Part shown: positions 8,568 through 16,197 of the stretch, in pieces
How the letters are laid out: the number at the start of each line of letters is the position of its first letter
Numbering within the stretch: position 1 is the first letter of the stretch
Program-made: the position numbers and the translations under genes
Assembly: GCA_910589275.1 (NCBI GenBank)
Contig: CAJUTH010000024.1
Span: forward strand, 1 to 53,502
Direction: 5' to 3'
DNA from: an uncultured Dorea sp.
Lineage (GTDB): Bacteria; Bacillota; Clostridia; Lachnospirales; Lachnospiraceae
DNA: 53,502 bases
The notes under the pieces: generated by a model
The model's input: only the letters and a program-made list of their open reading frames with translations
Told to the model about the DNA's origin: nothing
Databases searched by the model: none

Positions 8568-11500
8568 TTATATGCTGCTGTTCCTTCCGCTCACATAATG
8601 CAGGATCCGCAGCAAATCTGTCATTTTTACCGCTCCGTCGCCGTTAATATCCGCCGCAAGAAATGCTTCCCCTGTCAGCGTAGTTCTTCCCGATACATGA
8701 TGCAGGCACATTAACAAATCTGTCATCGTGATCCTTCCATCCCCGTTAATATCGCCTTTTCTTACTGTTTCCGGCACAACTGTTACTTCACAGGTTTTTT
8801 CGACTCTGCCATACGCGTCCCGAATCGTCACAACTGCCGCCCCTTCATTTACTGCTTGTATATAATTCCCACGGCAAACCGCTACGCTTGTATCGCTGCT
8901 GATAAATTGCAATTGCGAATCGTCCGCTGTTTCTGGAAAAACCGTGATTTCAAGGGGCAGCACATCGCCCATTTTCATTTCCATGCTTGACGCCGTCTGG
9001 ATATCTGTAATGATTTCTCCCTCCGGATGGACAGTCACGGTAAAGAAGTTACTGTAATCCCCGGAACTTATCTGGACGTCCTGAGTCCCCAATTTAGTAG
9101 AATCGTACCCAGAAACCGTATACTCCTGTATTGCTTCATTTGTTCCATCGCTATAGCAGAAACAGAGTTCCATGCCCGTAAGATCCAATTCTTCTCCAAT
9201 AATATAATCAATCTTTTCAGGCGGCGCTATTTCTATGCCGGTAACATTCTTTTCTGCCATCGGCGCAGTCTCTGCCGCTGCTTCTATTTCTGTCTGGCTG
9301 TCCCTGTAAACCACTTGATTCTGCAGATAATCAATTGCTATATTATCTGCGTTTCCTTGTACTTCGAATATATATTCATTTTTATCAGAGCGAAGAGCCT
9401 CCGTACCTATCTTTTCAAGATTTCCGCCTGTAATATACAAACAATCTGCTTCCGGACTTACGCACACAGCTATTCCTTCTCCGCTATCCAATAGATAGGA
9501 ATAGTAATATTCCCCCGCTGCGTTTCCATCAGACATATTTACACTTTCCACAACGGTTCCATCTTTGTACAGATCAAAAGAAATATTTTGTCCATATAAA
9601 ATTGCGCCGCGCAGTGAAAATTCACTTTCCTCCGGAATGGAAACTGCCATCGCCCTCACACCAGCAGCCGGCAATACAGCTTTTGTATTATTCACCCCTA
9701 TCACTTGAACTGGCTCTATCCGCTGCTTCACTTGGATTGTGCAGTCATTTACATGGATTACGTTATAAAGTTTTCCGTCAATAACTTCCTGAATAACCTG
9801 CCCTTGAGATATTTCTCCAGTGTTAACAAATATCTTATCCCCGCCATCAGCCAATTCATTTAAAATCTTAGGAAGTTTTTTATATTTGTCTAGATCACTC
9901 ATGTCAAATTCTTCGAATTTATCGAAAAATTCATTCATTAATTCTGCCTTATACCCTACCGAAGAAAAGTCTTCAATTCTAACCGTTCCCGAACCACAGA
10001 TATAATATATGTCTTGGTTATTTCCGCCGTATATCTGTGCAGTTCCCCCTGAAAACTGGAAAATATTAGGTTTAGCGGCGTTTCCATGCAGTTCGTCCGT
10101 TTCCCCGGATCCTGTCCCTCCGGAATACTGTATCTGCCTTCTTAAGTTTGGTCCGGGATACATCGCTGCTCCCTTAGATGTTCCAAGATACACTTCGTCT
10201 CCAGTTGACAGCCATGTCGCTGCCAGCTTTCCCGCTCCCGCACTGTTCTTTCCAATTACGCCCAAAAAAGTTTTTAATACTTCCTTGCACTCTTCCGCGT
10301 TCCATAAAGAACGCTGGAGTCCCGTATCTGGTTTCGTCTCCATTACCACTCTGGACAATGCATAATTATCATCATAACGGAATAATCCGTTCAATTTTGT
10401 TCTCGCGCCATTTTGATTGTTTGCTATTAGGACATTATGAAAGCCGTAATTATTAATCCCACTTATTAAATGATTGCTGTAATTTATACAGGGGAGCCGG
10501 TCGATTCCCTGATAATTTAAGATAACATTTGTGTTATAGCGGAACGCCATATACAGCCCCGCGGCCGTCGGCGCATTGAATGTAACTGACGGTGTATTTT
10601 CAATCCCCGTAATGTAAGCGGCGACAGCTCCCGACGCGCCTTCACCTGTTAACGTTATGGAATAATCCGTGTAGTTCCTTATCACCTCTTCATATTTTCC
10701 ATAACTGTCTTTAAAAAACGTATTATTATCCGCTTCTAATGCCGCGCCAATATCAAATACGACAATTGCTTTTTTACTTTCCTGATCTGCCAGTACGAAA
10801 AAGCCCACGCTTCCATATACCGGCTTGACACTCTCGACAATTCGATAACTGCCTAACAGTTTCTGAAAAAAACTACGATATGTCGCCGGACTATTTTTCC
10901 AGATTTCCGAATTAGTAAAATCCTTTGAATTTACAAAATCTATTACCTTTTTTCCTTTTTGGGAAGTGATATCGTACTCTCTTAATGCACAGGCCGCCAG
11001 ATATGTAATATCGCTTTCCATCTGCGTACCCGTACGCATAGTAAATGTAAACGCATCTTTATCTGAGATCCCTTTAAACCACTCCGCTTTCTTGCCGCTG
11101 TCAGTTACGCAATGCCCATTCATAAGTACATAGTATTTCTTTCCTTCTTCTAAATACTGGAATGCATTTTCTAGTATAATTGTACGCTTGTCCTTGCTGT
11201 TCTTATACCGAACCGTCGCCATTGGCGACCCCGTCTGCACAGGATACTCCATAACCGCTTTGTCCGTATCATAGTCTTTAATTGTGATTTTCCCCAACTG
11301 ATCCGCCGGTACATCATTAAAAATATTTACATCTCTATTAAAGGTAATCCGAATATCCCTTCCGGATGCCACGCCCGCATCCGAACTTCCATTCTTCGGA
11401 TAAGTGTCTGTAATATACAGAGGATCCGTTTCCTCCTTTTTTACGAACAAATCGGAAAAATCATAAAAGTAATACGAATCCGTATTATAATCATCCGCTT

Positions 11501-13607
11501 TTAAAACCAAGCCTCCATTTATGCAGGCTTTTGCAGAATCTGTTTTATATGTCTTCATAAAACTATAATTATAAGAACCTTCAACAATATAATTCCCATC
11601 GACGCCCGCTATCCCCGCTTTTTTGCGTTCCTTCTGTACAAAGGTAAATCCTTCCCAAGTTTTCCCTATGTATTCGTATTCCTCATTTAGTATCTTTTCT
11701 CCATTTCCTTTTATCAGGCCGTATTTTCCCGTATCTTTGCTATATGCGGTAAATGCTTTCGGAAGATATTCCTCTGTATACTTATGGGTATCTGTATTAA
11801 CATGAAATGCCGTCACAATCTGGCCCGCATAATTCATAATAGACATTTTCTTTATACGGCTTTCGTTCTCTATCGGAGATGTAAAAATAAGATTCAGTTC
11901 TTTATCAAAATAAATGATGCCTCCGTCCTCTATATCTACGTTATATTTTTCAAAATTTTCATTGATTGTATGATATGTTTCTCCATCCTTCATGCACCAT
12001 ATCGCATGCGTTCCGTTTGAATATCCCGCCGTATCTAACGTCGGTGTTTCATCAGGGGAATCAAATTGATATAGATAACCTGAAAACTTTCTTGTACGAA
12101 GATTGATAACACCGTATTTTTTTGGTATCTCCGTCCCTTTTTCCCAAACAATTATTCCAGTTCCGTCAAGCAAAACAGGCGCTTCATTTTTACTGAAATA
12201 GTCAAATTTATTCAGTATAACATTCCTCGTTTCCGAGTCGAAAAGCACATATCCATCCTCTCGCTCTGCCAACAGGCATTTATCAAATACTTGAATCTTC
12301 GGATATAGATGCTCTAACACCTTTTTTCCTTCTTGATCTACAAGATAATACTCATCCTCTCCTTCATTACCTAATATGTCATCTTTTAGCAAAAAGCCGC
12401 AATAATATCCATACGTATGGTTGTATGCCGTACTTGTCCAGTCTCCTTCTGTAATCGTATAATTGAAATCCTCTGAACTTTCCCCTGATACGCTTACATA
12501 TCCGGCATATAAGATATTATAATCCGAAGCGTTTCGATTCCATTCGAATCCTTTTATGCTGACGCTTATTTTTCCATCTCTGATCCCTTCTCTGCCCCCT
12601 TCTACATACTGTCCGCCTAATCTGCCATTGATATCCCAGCTTTCGTCTTTTGAAATTACAGCAGATTTATACTCCAAGGGTGAATGCGCGTCGTCATAAA
12701 TATAGACGGTTCCCACAAAATAACCGTTTTCCGGCTCTGATAACTCATCATATTTTCCCTCTGTGTCATGAATATACTCTCCTGTCTCTAGTGACAACAC
12801 GCTCCATTTTCCCTGTGCCTTCACTCCGATCAGCCCTCCCGACTGCCCTGTCGTCTCCTCATAAAATGTATTTCCCGAAGTACTGCCGGAAGCCGTCAAT
12901 ACAGCCATCTCTGAATCGTCATTCACAGCTATATACACGCCCGAATCATAATAAGAAATCTGATTTTCATCATATGAAGAGTATACGTCTATATCGTTAT
13001 AAATTGCCTTATATAACAACTCCCCCTTATCATCCACAAGCCCATACAATCCATCTTTCTTTATTCGGATGGATTCTCCTAACCGGGCTGCCTGTTCGTC
13101 CAATTGGTAATCATAGTACTCCCCTGTCGAAGCATTAAATAGATCATATTTCCCTGTTTCCGGATTCTTGATACTATAGATACTATATGGAAATGATGTA
13201 TTTTCTCCATGGCCGTCCGCAGAAAGGCCATACTCGTCCAACCGGCTCTGCGTCTCCGGCGTGACAACCTCCCCAACTGACGGAATATATGAGGAATCTC
13301 CTATAAACTTTGCCGCGCATCCTTTCACGCCGGTCAGATAAAATTCCGCTTTGCCGGAACCGATATCCTTTTTCACAAAAGTAAATCCTTTTCCCCAAAA
13401 TTCACTTTCCAAAACCTCCGCGTTTTGATCCATAATCTCCATTTTATAAGCAGTAACATCCTCGCTTTGTACTCCATAATCTGTTTTTTCAAACGTAAAC
13501 GGATATTCCGCTCCCTTCCCTTCTACATTTGCAGCCAATGTATGCATAGGTATTTCCATAATGATTATAATAAATGTCATTAGAAACGCTATCATTCTTG
13601 TTCTCAT
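8568..13607 (-). CDS. Giant secreted WG-repeat / SbsA-Ig / lipase-like / RTX-like / dockerin protein
   Basis: A 1679-residue protein with a signal peptide (residues 1-25, ending LAAN). Residues ~130-700 contain WG-type repeats (for example KKDGLYGLVDDKGELLY). Residues ~722-855 fit the SbsA Ig-like domain Big_5 (DTYPKNGSSDAG... ITFNRDV). Residues ~860-1170 read like the Mbeg1/class 3 lipase-like fold: ITLTGEGASGAVAAYITG followed by VTFNAP; the usual GHSLG elbow is replaced, so the serine nucleophile appears lost. At ~1175-1200 a single RTX-like calcium loop is seen (GGNNQDIYYICGSG). Two Ig-like domains (Big_3-like about 1455-1540, then Big_2) precede the dockerin at ~1616-1679, which is almost identical to that of the transglutaminase protein. 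GAGGG stands 6 bases ahead of the ATG. I infer an extracellular, non-catalytic binding protein of the cohesin-dockerin complex. Confidence 0.85.
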   Translation of the reverse strand: MRTRMIAFLMTFIIIIMEIPMHTLAANVEGKGAEYPFTFEKTDYGVQSEDVTAYKMEIMDQNAEVLESEFWGKGFTFVKKDIGSGKAEFYLTGVKGCAAKFIGDSSYIPSVGEVVTPETQSRLDEYGLSADGHGENTSFPYSIYSIKNPETGKYDLFNASTGEYYDYQLDEQAARLGESIRIKKDGLYGLVDDKGELLYKAIYNDIDVYSSYDENQISYYDSGVYIAVNDDSEMAVLTASGSTSGNTFYEETTGQSGGLIGVKAQGKWSVLSLETGEYIHDTEGKYDELSEPENGYFVGTVYIYDDAHSPLEYKSAVISKDESWDINGRLGGQYVEGGREGIRDGKISVSIKGFEWNRNASDYNILYAGYVSVSGESSEDFNYTITEGDWTSTAYNHTYGYYCGFLLKDDILGNEGEDEYYLVDQEGKKVLEHLYPKIQVFDKCLLAEREDGYVLFDSETRNVILNKFDYFSKNEAPVLLDGTGIIVWEKGTEIPKKYGVINLRTRKFSGYLYQFDSPDETPTLDTAGYSNGTHAIWCMKDGETYHTINENFEKYNVDIEDGGIIYFDKELNLIFTSPIENESRIKKMSIMNYAGQIVTAFHVNTDTHKYTEEYLPKAFTAYSKDTGKYGLIKGNGEKILNEEYEYIGKTWEGFTFVQKERKKAGIAGVDGNYIVEGSYNYSFMKTYKTDSAKACINGGLVLKADDYNTDSYYFYDFSDLFVKKEETDPLYITDTYPKNGSSDAGVASGRDIRITFNRDVNIFNDVPADQLGKITIKDYDTDKAVMEYPVQTGSPMATVRYKNSKDKRTIILENAFQYLEEGKKYYVLMNGHCVTDSGKKAEWFKGISDKDAFTFTMRTGTQMESDITYLAACALREYDITSQKGKKVIDFVNSKDFTNSEIWKNSPATYRSFFQKLLGSYRIVESVKPVYGSVGFFVLADQESKKAIVVFDIGAALEADNNTFFKDSYGKYEEVIRNYTDYSITLTGEGASGAVAAYITGIENTPSVTFNAPTAAGLYMAFRYNTNVILNYQGIDRLPCINYSNHLISGINNYGFHNVLIANNQNGARTKLNGLFRYDDNYALSRVVMETKPDTGLQRSLWNAEECKEVLKTFLGVIGKNSAGAGKLAATWLSTGDEVYLGTSKGAAMYPGPNLRRQIQYSGGTGSGETDELHGNAAKPNIFQFSGGTAQIYGGNNQDIYYICGSGTVRIEDFSSVGYKAELMNEFFDKFEEFDMSDLDKYKKLPKILNELADGGDKIFVNTGEISQGQVIQEVIDGKLYNVIHVNDCTIQVKQRIEPVQVIGVNNTKAVLPAAGVRAMAVSIPEESEFSLRGAILYGQNISFDLYKDGTVVESVNMSDGNAAGEYYYSYLLDSGEGIAVCVSPEADCLYITGGNLEKIGTEALRSDKNEYIFEVQGNADNIAIDYLQNQVVYRDSQTEIEAAAETAPMAEKNVTGIEIAPPEKIDYIIGEELDLTGMELCFCYSDGTNEAIQEYTVSGYDSTKLGTQDVQISSGDYSNFFTVTVHPEGEIITDIQTASSMEMKMGDVLPLEITVFPETADDSQLQFISSDTSVAVCRGNYIQAVNEGAAVVTIRDAYGRVEKTCEVTVVPETVRKGDINGDGRITMTDLLMCLHHVSGRTTLTGEAFLAADINGDGAVKMTDLLRILHYVSGRNSSI

Positions 13608-13674
13608 ATTTTTCCCTCATATATCCTATAACCGCCCTGTTCAAATACAACCGCATATAAACACAGCTTATTCA

Positions 13675-14979
13675 CTATAACGCCGGATTCCTTCCACTCA
13701 CATAATGCAGGATCCTTAATAGATCCGTCATCTTCACCGCTCCGTCGCCATTGATATCCGCCATAAGAAATGCGTCGCCTGCCAGCAAACTCCTGCCGGA
13801 AACATGATGCAGGCACATCAAAAGATCTGTCATGGTAACCCTCCCATCCCCATTGATATCCCCTTTTGAGGGAACAGGCACGTCAGGACTGTATACATAA
13901 TCCTCATCCGAAGCCAGCGGCAGCTCATACAGAAAATATTTCCCGCTTCCTGTCGCCGCATCTGCCGTATGGTCTGTAAAGTTCTGATTGCCTACAAGAA
14001 AATACTGATGCTGATACTCTTCATACGGCTGGTCGTCCCAGGTTGCGTCCAGCCAGTAATAGTTCCCATCATTCATGCAGACCATATTCCATGCATGGCC
14101 GCCCCCGGCGTCTCCCGTAATGTAGATATTCTCTATACAATAGCAGTTCATCATCAACTGCATGACCTTGGCATAGCCTTCGCATACCGCCGACCTTGCA
14201 GAAGTCATAGCCCCCGCGATGGGATGGGAAGTCGGTATGGATGTATCCTTGGAATATTCAATGTCAGCAATCAATATATCATGCAGCTTCAACACTTTGT
14301 GGTATCCGTCGTCTGCAGAAGTAATCTTCTGCTGATACACCGTCTGCGCTGTCTCTACAATCTCCTCCAGCGTACTGCTCCTTGCTGCTCCGCTCCGATA
14401 CGCATCATAGGTAAGCGGAATAATGGAGGCTCCCACGCCGGAAGACTTCATGGAATACAATACCTGATTTGACAGCCAAAAATACTGCGGGTTATCATTG
14501 CGGAACATAAAATATATCTCCGCCAGTTCATCCCATGTCATACTGTACTCCGGCAGTTCTACGACTCCGGCTGCGGCATATTCCTTGCCGTCAGAGGTTC
14601 TTATTTCCGCATCCTTCCCATTCGTGCTGAAATTCCGGCATATCGTCTCCAACTGCCTGTATGCATCCTGTCTCGCGGCTGCATTGCTTCGTTTCGCCAT
14701 ATCCCGATATCCATAATCAGAACTATAAGACAAAAATTCCTGAACGCCATCGTCTGCTGCCCCCGCAGAGTTCTGTGTGGATTCCTCCAGCCGCCATTCC
14801 GACAAGATATCTTCTGATACACAAATGGCTTCCAACTGCTCCAAATCACCTTTGGCTTCCCGGATTACTTTGATTTCTCCCTCTGCATGAACTTCTCTTA
14901 TATCCGCTCCCAATACCAGTAAACATACTGCCCAAAACACTATTCCCCAAAAATATGTTATTTTTTTACTGCCTTCCAT
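13675..14979 (-). CDS. Secreted transglutaminase-like protein with C-terminal dockerin
   Basis: A 434-residue protein with an N-terminal signal peptide (cleavage near EVHAEG). The transglutaminase-like domain (about residues 190-340) keeps all three catalytic positions: Cys in ARSAVCEGYAKV, His in GGGHAWNMV and Asp in YYWLDATWDD. Such domains act as cysteine proteases, amidases or cross-linkers. Residues ~372-434 form a dockerin with two perfect calcium loops (DINGDGRVTMTD, DINGDGAVKMTD). GGGAGG is 5 bases before the ATG. It follows the short cohesin gene by 40 bases and precedes the giant WG protein by 67, so the three probably share one mRNA. A likely role is cutting or cross-linking proteins or peptidoglycan while docked on the cell surface; substrate unknown. 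Confidence 0.9.
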   Translation of the reverse strand: MEGSKKITYFWGIVFWAVCLLVLGADIREVHAEGEIKVIREAKGDLEQLEAICVSEDILSEWRLEESTQNSAGAADDGVQEFLSYSSDYGYRDMAKRSNAAARQDAYRQLETICRNFSTNGKDAEIRTSDGKEYAAAGVVELPEYSMTWDELAEIYFMFRNDNPQYFWLSNQVLYSMKSSGVGASIIPLTYDAYRSGAARSSTLEEIVETAQTVYQQKITSADDGYHKVLKLHDILIADIEYSKDTSIPTSHPIAGAMTSARSAVCEGYAKVMQLMMNCYCIENIYITGDAGGGHAWNMVCMNDGNYYWLDATWDDQPYEEYQHQYFLVGNQNFTDHTADAATGSGKYFLYELPLASDEDYVYSPDVPVPSKGDINGDGRVTMTDLLMCLHHVSGRSLLAGDAFLMADINGDGAVKMTDLLRILHYVSGRNPAL

Positions 14980-15019
14980 CTCATCCTCCCGCTTTTCCTG
15001 CCTGCTTTTTTCTTTCTTC

Positions 15020-15952
15020 TTACTTCTTCCTTCTTTTTAAACACACCGCAGTTATGGCAGCTAAAATACCTGCAGCTCCAAGGAATGCCGGCAAAACATA
15101 GTTTTTACCCGGCTTGTTTTCTTTTCCGGCTATTTTTTCATCTTCTTTTATCTCATCGTTCCCGCTATTTCCATTACCGTTTTCCGGCTTTTCTATCTTG
15201 TCTTTTTCATTCCCCGGATCCTCCCTCTTCTCTCCTTTCTCTTCTTTCTCTTCTTCCTTTCCCCCCTCTCCGTCCTTTTCTTTCTTCAAATCATCCTCTT
15301 CTGACTCTGATTTATGGCCGCTATCCTCCATTAATTCTTCCGCGCTTTTCTCTCCGGCAGCCGTCTTTTCCTTTCTTCTGTCCGGATCCCCTTCCGCGCC
15401 ATAGGCCATTCTTGCTTCCGCCGTAATTTCTTCCTCTGCCTTCTTTCCGCTTACATCTTGTGTATCCGTCCAATTCCCGTCTGCCTGCTGGTAAGTAATA
15501 CTATACGGTATTGGCTGAATCTCATCAGACCCATCCAGAAAATCTACCACTCTAAACTCAGGCTGATACGATTCAGCGCCATTTAACTGAAATGCTGCAT
15601 ACATCAGTTCTCCATGCGCTTTTTTTGCTTCCGGATAAATCAATACGCATTTTACTGTTGAAGAGTCTGGCAGATGCGTCGTTTCTCCGTATCCGTCCAA
15701 GAAGGAATTCCCAAGCCCGCTTCCCACATATGTAACTTTAGATGCGTCATAGACAAGCTCTGCGTCTATGCCTCCCACATCAGCCGTATCCGTTAAATAC
15801 ACAGATACGCTAATCGTTCCGTCCTCCTTTACTTCTGCGCTTTGCACGTGAAATACTGCATTTTCCTTGGCCCTGGCCTGTATTGAAAAAATTGCCATAC
15901 TAAATACGAAAGCCATAATAACTGTAATCCCTATGAATCTTTGTTTTTTCAA
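15020..15952 (-). CDS. Membrane-anchored single-cohesin-like surface protein
   Basis: A 310-residue protein starting at TTG, with AGGAGG 6 bases upstream; no ATG fits better. Residues 1-29 are a signal peptide (cut near ARAKE). Residues ~33-165 form a beta-sandwich with cohesin features: SVSVYLTDTADVGGIDAELVYDASKVTYV matches the strand-2/3 part of cohesins (split here: ...VGGIDAELVYD then ASKVTYV), and the later GELMYAAFQL strand fits the C-terminal half. Residues ~185-275 are an extended Lys/Glu-rich linker, then a transmembrane helix (~281-303) and the tail KRRKK. There is no LPXTG motif, so anchoring is by the membrane helix. The three dockerin genes lie directly downstream, which supports the cohesin call. 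Similarity is judged by eye and is moderate. Confidence 0.7.
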   Translation of the reverse strand: MKKQRFIGITVIMAFVFSMAIFSIQARAKENAVFHVQSAEVKEDGTISVSVYLTDTADVGGIDAELVYDASKVTYVGSGLGNSFLDGYGETTHLPDSSTVKCVLIYPEAKKAHGELMYAAFQLNGAESYQPEFRVVDFLDGSDEIQPIPYSITYQQADGNWTDTQDVSGKKAEEEITAEARMAYGAEGDPDRRKEKTAAGEKSAEELMEDSGHKSESEEDDLKKEKDGEGGKEEEKEEKGEKREDPGNEKDKIEKPENGNGNSGNDEIKEDEKIAGKENKPGKNYVLPAFLGAAGILAAITAVCLKRRKK

Positions 15953-16160
15953 TTTGAACCTCCTGCTAATAACAAAGCGGACAAGTCCGCATCAACTCCC
16001 TAAATCCCTCATTCATGAGGGACTTGGACGATTTGCCGCGTCTGGTGCAGTCGCTTTAGCGACTAATACCTCTTGCACGAGTGCGCATTATTGTATTTAT
16101 CTTAATAGGAAGACACTTTCACGCTTTAGCGTGACAAGGTCTTTCCTATAAGATAAATTC
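15953..16160. other. Cluster of strong hairpins between the two cohesin genes
   Basis: The gap holds no gene but at least four inverted repeats: GCGGAC aa GTCCGC (15977-15990), CCCTCAT tc ATGAGGG (16006-16021), AGTCGC ttta GCGACT (16049-16064), and a long imperfect repeat whose 20-nt arms lie at 16095-16114 and 16139-16158, with an inner CACGC ttta GCGTG stem. In the mRNA from the upstream cohesin gene these would fold one after another. They may protect or process the message or lower downstream expression. Confidence 0.75.
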
Positions 16161-16185
16161 AGCGCAGTACCCCGTGTACTGCGCT
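16161..16185 (-). terminator. Strong stem-loop after the cohesin-Big_2 gene
   Basis: A perfect 10-bp stem AGCGCAGTAC / GTACTGCGCT with a 5-nt loop starts 12 bases past the stop codon. The minus-strand 3' side reads GAATTTATCTTAT, a weak T tract, so termination is probably partial and read-through into the second cohesin and the dockerin genes is possible. Confidence 0.6.
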
Positions 16186-16197
16186 GCATTTATTTCC

